From contig JAUYRZ010000039.1 of assembly GCA_030695565.1 (NCBI GenBank), positions 19,870-83,869 of the forward strand: a stretch of 64,000 nt of DNA. Reading direction: 5' to 3'. The translations under genes and the position numbers were made by a program. The stretch's first letter is position 1, and every line of letters starts with the position of its first letter. Shown here piece after piece: positions 9,201 through 17,908 of this stretch. The DNA is from Archangium sp. (lineage in GTDB: Bacteria; Myxococcota; Myxococcia; Myxococcales; Myxococcaceae). The notes under the pieces are model-generated. The model did not search any database and was not told where the DNA came from. It saw nothing but the letters and a program-made list of their open reading frames with translations.

Positions 9201-10297
9201 AGTCCTCCGTGCTGCACCGCTACGTGCTGCGCGAGCTGCTGAGCCCCTTCCTCTCGGCCACGGCGGTGTTGCTCTCGCTCTTCTACGCGATGGTGCTGGT
9301 GCGCGGCGTCGAGTTCCTCCTGGGGAGCGCGGCGCAGGTCTCTGACTGGGTGATGCTGGGCATGGCGATGTTGCCGATGTTGTTGCCGCAGGTGCTCCCC
9401 ATCTCGCTGCTGCTCGGGGTGATGATCGGCTTCGCGCGACTGGGTGAAGACGGAGAGCTCACCGCGCTCGCTTCGGTCGGCGTGTCGGCGCGTGATCTCG
9501 CCCGGCCTGCGCTGGTGCTGGCGTGCGGCGTCTGCGTGCTGCTCGCGGTCACCGTCTTCTTCTGGAAGCCCTGGGGCATCGCCCAGATGCGGCAGACGGC
9601 GCGTGAGGTGATCGAGCGCAACGTGCTGAGCGATCTGAAACCCGGCACCGTGCGCGCTGACCTGCCGGGCATCGTCTTTCACGCCGACGCGGTCTCCCCC
9701 GGCCCGACGTGGAAGCGGGTGATGTTGATCGACGAGCGGGATCCCGCGCGGGTCTCGGTGCTCTCGGCGCCCATCGCCGAGGCCACCTTCGAGCAGGGCG
9801 TGGGCATGCGCTTTTCCAACGGCGTGCTGGTGCAGCGCGCTTCGGCCGAGGAGTACTCCACCACGGCCTTCGAGCAAGGCACGCTGCTGCTCAACGTGGC
9901 CGACGCGCTCAACCGGCGAAACACCTTCCGCTTCGGGCACGAAGAGTTGTCGCCCTCCGATCTGCTGGAGGCCGCCCGCGGGGCCGAAGCCACCGGAGCA
10001 CCCGCCGCGCCGTTCTGGTCGGCCTTTCATTTTCGCCTGTCTCAACTGCTGGCCCCCCTCGCGCTGGCGTTGCTGGCGACGGCGGTGGCGCAAGGCGGCC
10101 GCAAACGCGCCACCCGCACCGCGGCGTTGATCGCCATGGGCGTCTATCTGGGTTTTTACGTCTTCTCGCGCGTGGGCGTGCAGCTGGGCGAACGCGGCGT
10201 GTTGCCTCCCTGGGCGGCCGGACACTTCCCCGTGGTGGTGGCCTTCATGCTCGGCGTGTTCATGCTGCTGCGCGTGGAGAGGCAAGGCGCGCGATGA
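9197..10297 (+). CDS. LptF/LptG-family lipopolysaccharide export permease (LptF-like)
   Basis: A 366-residue YjgP/YjgQ-family inner membrane protein. Such proteins form, with LptB, the ABC transporter that extracts LPS from the inner membrane. Three or so membrane helices lie in the first 120 residues, a periplasmic domain at about 125-270, and three more helices at the end. PQVLPISLLLGVMIGFARL and EDGELTALASVGVS match the conserved cytoplasmic loop that contacts LptB. The start is TTG 9197, overlapping the purD stop (TTGA). It is followed by a paralogue overlapping by four bases, matching the usual lptF-lptG order, so the first is called LptF-like by position. Confidence 0.85.
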   Translation: MKSSVLHRYVLRELLSPFLSATAVLLSLFYAMVLVRGVEFLLGSAAQVSDWVMLGMAMLPMLLPQVLPISLLLGVMIGFARLGEDGELTALASVGVSARDLARPALVLACGVCVLLAVTVFFWKPWGIAQMRQTAREVIERNVLSDLKPGTVRADLPGIVFHADAVSPGPTWKRVMLIDERDPARVSVLSAPIAEATFEQGVGMRFSNGVLVQRASAEEYSTTAFEQGTLLLNVADALNRRNTFRFGHEELSPSDLLEAARGAEATGAPAAPFWSAFHFRLSQLLAPLALALLATAVAQGGRKRATRTAALIAMGVYLGFYVFSRVGVQLGERGVLPPWAAGHFPVVVAFMLGVFMLLRVERQGAR

Positions 10298-11388
10298 AGT
10301 TGCTCGAGCGCTACGTGGCGCGGCTGGCGGCCGGCCTGTTCATCGCGCTCTCGCTGGGCGTGGTGACGCTCTTCCTGGTGATCGACTTCGGCGATTGGCT
10401 GCGCATCTACACGGGCAAACCGGTGGGCGACGTGGCGTTGCTCTATTGGTACCGCTCGCACGTGGCGATGGTGCAGTTCGCTCCGGCGGCGCTGGTGTTG
10501 GCTGCGGGCCTCGCGGTGACGGTGGTGCGCAGGCGTGGCGAGTGGACGGCGATGCGGGCGCTGGGGGCGTCACCGCTGACGGTGGTGCGGCCGATCATGG
10601 TGGTGGCCTGCCTGGCGGCGTTGGGCCTCATCACGTTCCAGGAGTTCGTGGTCAGCGAGTCGGGCCCGAAGATCGACCGCCTGATGGTGGAGCGGTTCGA
10701 TCGCTGGGGTGACTTCCTCACGGTCTATTCGCCGCGCCGCTGGTTCCGGGTGGGCGATTCGTTGCTCAACGTTCGGGGCGACTCGAACCCTCAACGGCTC
10801 GAAGACGTGCGGGTGTTTCAGATGGGCGCTTCCTCCGAGCTGGTGCGGTGGGTCGAAGCGGGCCGGCTGACGTGGCTCCGCGAGGGCACCTGGCAAGCCG
10901 AAGACGCGACCGAGCTCCACTTCGATGGCGCGCAGGCGCGGGCGGGGCGGAAGGGCTCGTTCGAGTTGGCGCTGCCGCTCCGGCCCGAGGTGACGCAGCT
11001 CGCGGTGGGGCGGCCCGAGTGGTTGCCGCTCAGCGTGCTCCAGCGGCAGGTCTCGTTGATGAGCGCGTTGCAGCTGCCCACCGAGCCGACGCGGTTTGCG
11101 ATTCACCATCGTTGGGCTGCGCCGGTCGCGGCGGTGCTGGCCGCGTTGATCGCGTGTCTGGCAGGCCTGCGAGGGCAGAAGGGCGCCTCGGTGCCGCGCA
11201 CCTTGCTCGAAGGCGCGGGGCTCTACGGAAGCCTCTTCGTGGTGGCGATGATCTCCCGAAGCCTGGCGATCAACGGCCGGCTCACGCCCCCGCTCGCTGC
11301 GTGGCTTGCGCCGTTGTTGCTGCTGCCGATGGTCTTCTGGCTGGCGCGCAGCGCGAGCCCGACTGGGACCGCCACATCGGGTTCTTGA
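10294..11388 (+). CDS. LptF/LptG-family lipopolysaccharide export permease (LptG-like)
   Basis: A 364-residue partner of the preceding permease, with the same layout: membrane helices in the first 110 residues, a periplasmic beta-type domain in the middle, and a C-terminal helix group. VVRRRGEWTAMRALGASPLTVVRP is the coupling-helix region typical of this family (cited here only in part: GEWTAMRALGASP). ATG 10294 overlaps the previous stop (ATGA); the frame is open far upstream but that part runs through the previous gene. The C-terminus LARSASPTG is short and polar. LptB and LptC are not in the window. Confidence 0.85.
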   Translation: MKLLERYVARLAAGLFIALSLGVVTLFLVIDFGDWLRIYTGKPVGDVALLYWYRSHVAMVQFAPAALVLAAGLAVTVVRRRGEWTAMRALGASPLTVVRPIMVVACLAALGLITFQEFVVSESGPKIDRLMVERFDRWGDFLTVYSPRRWFRVGDSLLNVRGDSNPQRLEDVRVFQMGASSELVRWVEAGRLTWLREGTWQAEDATELHFDGAQARAGRKGSFELALPLRPEVTQLAVGRPEWLPLSVLQRQVSLMSALQLPTEPTRFAIHHRWAAPVAAVLAALIACLAGLRGQKGASVPRTLLEGAGLYGSLFVVAMISRSLAINGRLTPPLAAWLAPLLLLPMVFWLARSASPTGTATSGS

Positions 11389-11744
11389 CCGTCTGCCTTG
11401 AAGGCCGTGGTGTTCGAGGTCTCTGCGCGTTGCGCGTCGCGAGCAGGCCTCTCGACTTCGGCTCTGGACGTTCAGGTGACCAGCGTCGTACGGCCATGCG
11501 GCGCGCCCTGAGTGGATTGTCAGTTCCGTAACAAGCGGCGCGTTGCGGATTGTTCAATCGATGCCGCCCCTCGCGAAGGTCCGTACGGGCGGTCGTGAAC
11601 GGCCACGTCGATTGTGTGTTCCGCAACAAGTGAGGGTCCTTGTCCGAGGACGAGAGGCCTGCCTTCAACGACCCGGAGGCAGATCCCGAACCCCACGCGC
11701 TCCCTGAAGGCTGACCGGCCGGTCAGAATCACTGTGTTCAGGAA
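11389..11744. other. Non-coding gap between convergent genes
   Basis: No convincing gene in 356 bases. It contains an imperfect 21-base direct repeat (11515-11535 and 11610-11630, three differences, 95 bases apart) and a perfect 16-bp palindrome at 11711-11726. The rest shows nothing I can name. Confidence 0.6.
11711..11726. promoter_or_regulatory. Perfect 16-bp palindrome (operator-like or hairpin)
   Basis: CTGACCGGCCGGTCAG is a perfect palindrome. Its form resembles TetR-family operators, but it lies between the 3' ends of two convergent genes, where a transcription-ending hairpin is as likely. Flanking CCTGAA (11703-11708) and TTCAGG (11736-11741) could extend a stem. No T-run follows on either strand. 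Confidence 0.4.
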
Positions 11745-13037
11745 CTAGGGCTTCTTCTTCGAGAGTCTGAAGACCTTGAACGGGTGAAGCGCGGCCTGCC
11801 GTTCATCGAGCGGCCAGTCGAGCGGGGTCACCGTTTCGTACCGAACGAGCAGCTCTGCGGGCGGGCCTTCGCGTTCGTCGATCCACAACGCGTCACTGCC
11901 CACGGCGAGCTCGGGTTGGGGCCACAGATCGTACTGACTGCGCCGGCCGCCCACCGTGCTCGCCGGAACGCCTGCGTAGAACGAGGCCTCCGCGCTGAGC
12001 TGATAGCGGCTGGTGAACACCGTCAGCCCTTCACCTTTGACGCGCTCGAGCCAGGCCCAGCCGTGAAGCTTCTGGACAGCGGGGACGTTCCAAAGGGCAC
12101 GGGGCGCGATCAGCAGCGCCATCGAGCCCACGGTGATGATCGCGAGGTTGAGCCCCAGCGCCGCACGTTTCCACTTCTCGAAGCCCGTCATGGCGAGCCC
12201 GACGCTGGCGGAGATCCAGGCCGCGGCAGTCCAGTTCGCTTCGCCGCGCGCCTTCCACGAGGCGTAGCCGAAGAAGACGATGGGCAGCAGGGTGGCCACC
12301 TTGAGCACCGCGGAGGCGCGCTCGCGGGAGAGCCACCAGATCGTCAGCAGCACCAGCACCGGGCCGCCCATCAGCAGCTGGCCGCCGAGGAACTCGAGGA
12401 AGGTGGGAAAGCCGCCGCCGCCGTAGGTGAGGCCGTGCCAGATCTGAAAGCGGAAGCCCTCCCACTCGTTGGTGGCGTTCCAGATGATCGTCGGAGAGGT
12501 CACCACCAGCGCGATCACCGTGGCGATCACCAAATGCAGCGGCCGGCGGAAGAACACCACCAGCACCGGCAGCCCCAGCAGGATCCCGTTGTACTTCGAG
12601 AGCATCGCGAGGCCCCACCACACCCCGGTGAGCACGGGCCGTTTGCTGATGAGCGCCACCAGCGCCCAGGCCCAGAAGGCGAGCAGCGGTGCGTCGGGGG
12701 TGCTGAGCGTGCCGAGCAAGGCGGCCGCGGGCGTGCTCGCGAAGAGCGCCGTCGCCCACCAGGCCTGCTCGCGCGTTCCACCCACGGTGAGCGTGAGCCG
12801 GTGCACGCCGGCCAGGGCCACCGCGCCCCAGAGCAACGCTCCGAAGCGAATGCCCAGCAGCGCGATGCTCCAGGCGATCAACGCGGGGTGATCGAAGTAG
12901 GCGAGCTGAAAGTGCTGCGACCAGGTCCAGTAGTAGGCCTCGTCGGGGTACGTGTCGGTGCCGAGCGCCAACGCGATCCGCAGCGCGAAGCTGAACGCGA
13001 TGATGACGAGGGGGGCATTGGCCCGCAGCCAGCTCAC
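11745..13037 (-). CDS. GT39-family (ArnT/PMT-like) membrane glycosyltransferase
   Basis: A 430-residue integral membrane protein resembling dolichyl/undecaprenyl-phosphate-sugar glycosyltransferases (GT-C fold, PMT_2). The first periplasmic loop has the typical acidic motif DTYPDEAYYWTWSQ followed by LAYFDHPALIAW, which holds catalytic acidic residues in this family. About ten hydrophobic helices follow and a soluble C-terminal part begins near residue 330. The GTG start at 13037 overlaps the stop of the upstream GT4 gene (GTGA), so the two form an operon on the minus strand. Donor and acceptor are unknown; transfer of a sugar to lipid A, a protein or a polysaccharide are all possible. Confidence 0.8.
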   Translation of the reverse strand: MSWLRANAPLVIIAFSFALRIALALGTDTYPDEAYYWTWSQHFQLAYFDHPALIAWSIALLGIRFGALLWGAVALAGVHRLTLTVGGTREQAWWATALFASTPAAALLGTLSTPDAPLLAFWAWALVALISKRPVLTGVWWGLAMLSKYNGILLGLPVLVVFFRRPLHLVIATVIALVVTSPTIIWNATNEWEGFRFQIWHGLTYGGGGFPTFLEFLGGQLLMGGPVLVLLTIWWLSRERASAVLKVATLLPIVFFGYASWKARGEANWTAAAWISASVGLAMTGFEKWKRAALGLNLAIITVGSMALLIAPRALWNVPAVQKLHGWAWLERVKGEGLTVFTSRYQLSAEASFYAGVPASTVGGRRSQYDLWPQPELAVGSDALWIDEREGPPAELLVRYETVTPLDWPLDERQAALHPFKVFRLSKKKP

Positions 13038-14110
13038 GGCAGCCCCAGCGCCCTTCGATACACCTGCATGGTCTGGCGCGCGCAGTCGTCCCAGGACGCG
13101 CGGGCGGCCCGTTCAATTCCCGCGGCCGAAAGTTCACGGCGCAAGGCTTCGTCACGGAACACCCGCAGGCAGGCTTCTCTCCACGCGAGCGGGTTGTCGG
13201 GCGCCACCAGAATGCCGGCCCCTCCGACGACCTCGGGGTGCGAGCCGGAAGACGAGACGATCACCGGCGCGCCGCAAGCCATCGCCTCGAGCGCAGGCAG
13301 CCCAAAGCCTTCGTAGCGGGAGGGCACCAGGACCGCGACGGCGCCTGCATAGAAACGAACCAGCTCTTCGTCGGTCAGCGGCGAGAGCTCGATCACCTTG
13401 TCGCCGAAACCGACCGCGCGGCGTGCGCCTCTGCCTGCGAGGAGCACCAGCGGCGCCGGCAACCCGTCGGCGATCGGCAGCAGCACGCTGAGGTTCTTGT
13501 ACGGCTTGATGTTGCCGACGACCGCGAAGTATCTCGGCGGCAGACCACGCCGGGTGCGGAAGTCTTCGAGGTCCTGGGTGAGGGGAGGGCGGAAGGAGGG
13601 ATCGACTCCGTTGCCGATCACCTGGAACCGTTCAGGGGGAAACCCCAGGTGCGCGGAGAGCTCGCGGCGGCTAAACTCGGAGACGGTGATCAACGCCTGG
13701 GCTCGCGACGCGCGGGGCCCGACCACCAGCCGGTAATACGCGGTGCGCGAGACCGACGCGCTCTCGGCCAGGGCCAGGTGATTGGCGTCGTGGAGCGTGG
13801 CGACCAGCTTTCCCGGCCACAACGAGGGCACGGAGAAGCTGGTGGCGTGAAAGAGCGTGGGCCGGTGGCGGAGCAGATCCGTCAGCAGGCTCGCCTGCTC
13901 GAAGACCGAGAGGAAGTCGGCGCGTGCCTTGACCAGGGGGATGCGGGGCGTGAGCTCGCCGAGATCGTCTGGGACTCCCGCCGGGGCCGTCAGACCCACG
14001 AACTGCCAGCCGGGCTCCAGCGCAGGGAGACGGCGCGCCAGCTCGAGCGCGTAACGGGCAATGCCATGCAGGTGACCGCGCACCATGCGCAGGTCGATGA
14101 GAACCTTCAC
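13034..14110 (-). CDS. GT4-family glycosyltransferase
   Basis: A 358-residue GT-B glycosyltransferase, probably adding a hexose from a nucleotide sugar to a surface polysaccharide or lipid. The N-terminus reads VLIDLRMVRGHLHGIARYA, with HDANHL and SEFSRRELSAHLGFP in the N-domain. The C-terminal Rossmann domain carries VVGNIKPYKN and PSRYEGFGLPALEAMACG, the GT4 nucleotide-sugar-binding signature with its E-x7-E pair. GTG 14110 was chosen because it starts directly at the first beta strand; the open frame upstream crosses the divergent gene's control region. It is divergent from another GT4 gene 64 bases away. Confidence 0.88.
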   Translation of the reverse strand: MKVLIDLRMVRGHLHGIARYALELARRLPALEPGWQFVGLTAPAGVPDDLGELTPRIPLVKARADFLSVFEQASLLTDLLRHRPTLFHATSFSVPSLWPGKLVATLHDANHLALAESASVSRTAYYRLVVGPRASRAQALITVSEFSRRELSAHLGFPPERFQVIGNGVDPSFRPPLTQDLEDFRTRRGLPPRYFAVVGNIKPYKNLSVLLPIADGLPAPLVLLAGRGARRAVGFGDKVIELSPLTDEELVRFYAGAVAVLVPSRYEGFGLPALEAMACGAPVIVSSSGSHPEVVGGAGILVAPDNPLAWREACLRVFRDEALRRELSAAGIERAARASWDDCARQTMQVYRRALGLP

Positions 14111-14124
14111 CACTTCCACAGCGT

Positions 14125-14138
14125 ACACAGGACTGTGT
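14125..14138. promoter_or_regulatory. Inverted repeat between two divergent glycosyltransferase genes
   Basis: ACACAG-GA-CTGTGT sits in the 64-base gap between the divergent GT4 starts (14110 and 14175). Its position suits a shared operator, but no regulator can be assigned. Confidence 0.3.
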
Positions 14139-14174
14139 GCTAGGCGCGTCTCGAAAGTGGGACTGCCCGTCGAA

Positions 14175-15302
14175 ATGCCCAGTGCGCTGCGCAACGCCCG
14201 TGTGGCGCTCGTGCACGATTGGCTCATCACCTGGCGTGGTGGGGAGAAGGTGCTCGAGGCGATGGCCGAGCTCTTCCCTTCGGCGCCCATCTTCACGCTC
14301 TTTCACGATCCGAAAGACATGCCGGCCAGCATCGAGTCGCACCGCATCGTGGCCTCCGTGCTCGATCGCATCCCCGGAGCGCGGGGCCGTCACCGCCAGA
14401 TGTTGCCGCTGATGCCGGGCGCGATTCGGCTGCTCGACGTGGGCGAGGTCGACCTGATCGTCTCCTCGAGTCACTGCGTGGCGAAGGCCATTCGCGTTCC
14501 GAAAGGGGCGAAGCACGTCTCGTACGTGCACGCGCCGCTTCGGTACATGTGGGATCGCTTCGATGACTATTTCGGGCCGGGCAAGGCCTCGTTGCCGGTG
14601 CGCATGGCGGCGCGGGCGCTCAGACCCGGGCTGCGAGCGTGGGACGTCGCCACCTCGACGGGCGTGGATCGGTTCGTCAGCAACAGCGCGCACGTCGCGC
14701 GTCAGGTGGCCGAGCGCTACCACCGCACCGCGCGGGTGATTCATCCGCCCGTCGAGTTGGAGCGCTTCAGCGATCTCCCGCTCGAGGGTTCAGGTGAAGG
14801 CGGCTACTTCCTGTGCCTGGGGGCGCTCGCTCCGTACAAGCGAATCGACCTGGCGATCGAGGCCTTCCGCGACAGTGGCCGCGAGTTGTGGATCGCGGGC
14901 AGCGGGCAGTCGGGGCAGTGGCTCATGGATCTGCCGCCGAACGTGAAGGCGTTGGGTCAGGTGGCTGACGATGCGCTGCCGGCGCTGCTGCGAAACGCGC
15001 GCGCGCTGGTGTTCCCCGGGGTGGAAGATTTCGGCATCACGCCACTCGAGGTGCAGGCGTGTGGCAGGCCGGTGATCGCCTTCGCGCAGGGTGGGGCGCT
15101 GGAGACGGTGACCGCGAAGACGGGCGTGTTCTTTCACGAGCAGACGGTCGACGCGCTGCGCACGGCGCTCGCTGAGTTCGATACGTTCGAGGCGGGGTTC
15201 GAGCCGGCCGATGCACGAGCGCAGGCCAGTCGGTTCTCCCGCGCCGCCTTCCAGCGAGCGTTGATCGAAGAACTCACCGCAGCCCTCTCTCGACGCGCCT
15301 GA
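14175..15302 (+). CDS. GT4-family glycosyltransferase (mannosyltransferase-like)
   Basis: A 375-residue GT-B enzyme. The N-terminus ALVHDWLITWRGGEKVLEA and the stretch VSYVHAPLRYMWDRFDDYF are typical of the WbaZ/RfbU group of O-antigen mannosyltransferases. The C-terminal domain has LGALAPYKRIDLAIEAF and FPGVEDFGITPLEVQACG, containing the catalytic acidic pair, and the conserved FAQGGALETV. ATG 14175 starts the family N-terminus. Sugar specificity cannot be read from the sequence. It lies in the polysaccharide gene group with the polyprenyl sugar transferase at 16499. Confidence 0.87.
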   Translation: MPSALRNARVALVHDWLITWRGGEKVLEAMAELFPSAPIFTLFHDPKDMPASIESHRIVASVLDRIPGARGRHRQMLPLMPGAIRLLDVGEVDLIVSSSHCVAKAIRVPKGAKHVSYVHAPLRYMWDRFDDYFGPGKASLPVRMAARALRPGLRAWDVATSTGVDRFVSNSAHVARQVAERYHRTARVIHPPVELERFSDLPLEGSGEGGYFLCLGALAPYKRIDLAIEAFRDSGRELWIAGSGQSGQWLMDLPPNVKALGQVADDALPALLRNARALVFPGVEDFGITPLEVQACGRPVIAFAQGGALETVTAKTGVFFHEQTVDALRTALAEFDTFEAGFEPADARAQASRFSRAAFQRALIEELTAALSRRA

Positions 15303-15321
15303 GCCGCACCCGCCCCGAGAT

Positions 15322-15693
15322 CTATTTCGGCACCCTGCACGCAGCGTGACCCAGCACGATCTCTCCATCGACCGTGCTGGTGGGCACCGCCACCCACCCA
15401 CGCGCCAGTCGCGCATCGAGCAGTTCATCCGCACTCGGCTGATGGTCCCACACGGAGACCCCGTTCATTCCGCCCAGTCAGGTGGTGTCGAACGCGAGGT
15501 ACTGCCCCTGGTTCCACCGCATCACCACGTCATGTGAAAACTCATCCTGAACGATCACGGCGTCCACGTTCGCTGGCGGCGTCAGCGCAAATCCCCAGCG
15601 CACGACCTCCTGCAACGAGCCCAGAGGGAGCACCTGCGATTCCAACGTCGCGCGACGCTCGAGCGTGAGCAGTTCGTTGTCGATGAGCCACAT
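15322..15693 (-). pseudogene. Small gene with an in-frame TGA (nonsense-broken or recoded)
   Basis: Reading from ATG 15693, 71 codons end at TGA (15480-15478) after YLAFDTT. The same frame then continues without interruption for 51 codons, starting LGGMNGVSVWDHQPSADELL and ending LGHAACRVPK at TAG 15324-15322. Both halves have protein-like composition and read as one 123-residue unit. I do not recognise the family. The start is nine bases after the stop of the upstream GspC-like gene, so they are probably co-transcribed. A simple nonsense mutation or a sequence error is the default explanation. A 6-bp hairpin (15444-15460) begins 17 bases after the TGA, which leaves selenocysteine recoding as a remote alternative. 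Confidence 0.6.
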
Positions 15694-15702
15694 GCAGCGA
15701 CT

Positions 15703-16374
15703 CTAGCGATCGAGCTCGACCGACTCCACGAGGCGCTGGCCGTTGCGCTCGAGCTCGACGTCGAACCGGCGCGCCGAAGTCAGCAGCTGCACCAACGAGA
15801 ACACGCGCTCCATGGTGTCGAGCGGCTGGCCATTGACCTTCATGATCACATCACCGGCCTTGAGCCCCAGGCTGGCCACCAACGAGCCCTCCTTCACCCA
15901 GCGCGCGCGAAAGCCGCTCAACTTCCCCGCGACGAGCGCGGGAAGCAGCTGAGCCTGTTCCATCAACGCCGCGGGGTTCTGCAGCGCCTGCTCGACCACC
16001 TTCCGCGAAATCGATCGCGCCGCCGGCAGCACCACGCTGGGCACGCCTGCTTTCCAGCCGATCTGCTCCAGCCGGCCCTCGCGCCTGACGATCAGCACCT
16101 GCTGCTCGATCGAAACCACCTCGACGCCGTCACGCACGTCACCCACCGCGAGCGTCACGCTCTTCGAGGCGCAATCGACGGCGGCGATCGAAAACCCCTC
16201 CCGCCCCCGCATGGTCCCCAGCAACCGCCAGGGCAACGGAGAAGGCGTGACCTCGATACGAGGCACTGGAGTGGTGCGGCCCAGGCCCAACAGCCGCTCG
16301 AGCTTCTTTCCATCGAGCGAGGTGGCAAAGGCCGGCACAGCGAACACGAGGGCCAACACGAGCAGAGGTCGCAT
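15703..16374 (-). CDS. GspC-like periplasmic protein with PDZ domain
   Basis: A 223-residue protein. A cleavable signal-peptide-like N-terminus (LLVLALVFAVPAFA) is followed by a segment resembling the GspC homology region (WRLLGTMRG, IAAVDCASKSVTLAVGDVRDGVEVVSI in two parts) and a C-terminal PDZ domain (about residues 140-220, with LGLKAGDVIMKVNGQPLD). In type II secretion, GspC links the inner-membrane platform to the secretin. Here no other gsp gene is near, and the N-terminus looks secreted rather than anchored. It may be a stand-alone paralogue serving another envelope process. The broken small gene follows after nine bases. Confidence 0.7.
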   Translation of the reverse strand: MRPLLVLALVFAVPAFATSLDGKKLERLLGLGRTTPVPRIEVTPSPLPWRLLGTMRGREGFSIAAVDCASKSVTLAVGDVRDGVEVVSIEQQVLIVRREGRLEQIGWKAGVPSVVLPAARSISRKVVEQALQNPAALMEQAQLLPALVAGKLSGFRARWVKEGSLVASLGLKAGDVIMKVNGQPLDTMERVFSLVQLLTSARRFDVELERNGQRLVESVELDR

Positions 16375-16498
16375 GGCCGCTCCCTGAGCAAGGGCAGGGC
16401 CGCTGCGAAGTGCGCGAACTCAGTGCCGAGCGCCCAGCCCGCTTTGCCAGTTCGTCAGCGCACCACCCGGTCGCGCACTGTCAGATTGGCCGGGGGGC

Positions 16499-17908
16499 GT
16501 GCTAGAGCCACCCCCAGTCGTGTTCACCCGTTTCCAGCGCTTCTACAACTCGATCAAGCTCGTCACCGACCTGGTGGCGCTGGTCATCGCGTTCGCGGCC
16601 GCCTGGTACACGCGCTTCACCTGGTTTCCCTTCGAAGGTCTCCCCCCCACCGAGGAGACGCTGGAGACCATCGGCCTCATCCTGGTGATCTTCCCCCTGA
16701 TGTTCCGGGGCTCGAACCTCTACACGACCAACCGCGGCCGCACGCACATCTCGGAGGTCTTCGAGGTCTTCAAGGCGACCGTGCTGGCGACGCTGGTGCT
16801 GGTCGGGGTCTCGTATTTCATTCGCGAGCGGTACAGCCGGCTCACCGTGGTGCTCTTCGCGGCCTACGCGTTCCTGGCGGTCTCGTCGGTGCGGCTGGGG
16901 TTCCGCACGATCTTCAACGAACTCCGCCGCCGCGGCGTGAACCTGAAGACCATCCTGGTGGTGGGCGCGGGCACGTTGGGCCAGCGCGTGGTGGAGACCA
17001 TCGAGCAGCACCGCGAGCTCGGCTTCACCGTCACCGGGCTGCTCACGCGCAAACCCGAGAAGGTGGGCAGCCGGATCCTCAACGTGCCCGTGGTGGGGCT
17101 GTTCAGCGATCTGGCGAAGGTGCTCGACGAGAAGCCGGTCGACCAGGTGATCCTCGCGCTGCCGCTGGAAGAACAGCCGCAGATGCGTGAGCTGATGGAG
17201 GTGCTCGCGCTGCGCACCATCGACGTGAAGGTGGTGCCCGATCTCTTCAGCTACGTGACCCTGCGCGGTGGTCTGGAAGAGTTCGGTGGCCTGCCCATCA
17301 TCAGCCTGCAAGGCGCGCCGATGGAGGGCTGGAACCGCATCGCCAAGCGGGTGTTCGACATCCTCGTCTCCTCGTTGGCCCTGCTCTTTCTGGCGCCCTG
17401 GATGGCGGTGCTGGCGATTCTGGTGAAGCTCACCAGCCGTGGTCCCGTTCTGTTCGCTCAGGAGCGCATGGGCATCGATGGCCAGCTTTTCCACATGTAC
17501 AAATTCCGCACGATGAAGGTCGACGCCGAGAAAGATGGCGCGCAGTTCGCCACTGCAGGCGACACCCGGCGCACGCCGATCGGGGCCTTCTTGCGGCGCT
17601 CCTCGCTCGATGAGGTGCCTCAGTTCTGGAACGTGTTCGCGGGCGACATGAGCCTGGTGGGGCCGCGGCCTGAACGCCCGGTGTTCATCGAAGAGTTCAA
17701 GAAGCAGATCCCCCGGTACCACCTGCGGCACATGGTGAAGTCGGGCATCACCGGCTGGGCGCAGATCAACGGGCTGCGCGGCAACACCAGCATCAAGGAT
17801 CGAATCGATTACGACCTCTATTACATCGAGAACTGGTCGCTGATGTTCGACCTCAAGATCCTGGTGCGCACCGCGCTGGGCGGCTTCCTCTCGAAGAACG
17901 CCTACTGA
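16499..17908 (+). CDS. Polyprenyl-phosphate sugar-1-phosphate transferase (WbaP/WcaJ type)
   Basis: A protein of about 469 residues that starts exopolysaccharide or O-antigen repeat units by moving a sugar phosphate to undecaprenyl phosphate. Four N-terminal membrane helices are followed by a CoA-binding-like Rossmann domain (ILVVGAGTLGQRVVETIE, about 155-170) and the C-terminal catalytic domain from about residue 280. That domain has AKRVFDILVSS, MYKFRTMKVDAE, RRSSLDEVPQFWNV with the Asp-Glu pair, and SLVGPRPERPVF. GTG 16499 follows a G-rich stretch; GTG 16520 is an alternative. The next gene overlaps by one base (TGATG). It resembles the initiating transferase of myxobacterial exopolysaccharide pathways, but a specific name would be a guess. 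Confidence 0.9.
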   Translation: MLEPPPVVFTRFQRFYNSIKLVTDLVALVIAFAAAWYTRFTWFPFEGLPPTEETLETIGLILVIFPLMFRGSNLYTTNRGRTHISEVFEVFKATVLATLVLVGVSYFIRERYSRLTVVLFAAYAFLAVSSVRLGFRTIFNELRRRGVNLKTILVVGAGTLGQRVVETIEQHRELGFTVTGLLTRKPEKVGSRILNVPVVGLFSDLAKVLDEKPVDQVILALPLEEQPQMRELMEVLALRTIDVKVVPDLFSYVTLRGGLEEFGGLPIISLQGAPMEGWNRIAKRVFDILVSSLALLFLAPWMAVLAILVKLTSRGPVLFAQERMGIDGQLFHMYKFRTMKVDAEKDGAQFATAGDTRRTPIGAFLRRSSLDEVPQFWNVFAGDMSLVGPRPERPVFIEEFKKQIPRYHLRHMVKSGITGWAQINGLRGNTSIKDRIDYDLYYIENWSLMFDLKILVRTALGGFLSKNAY

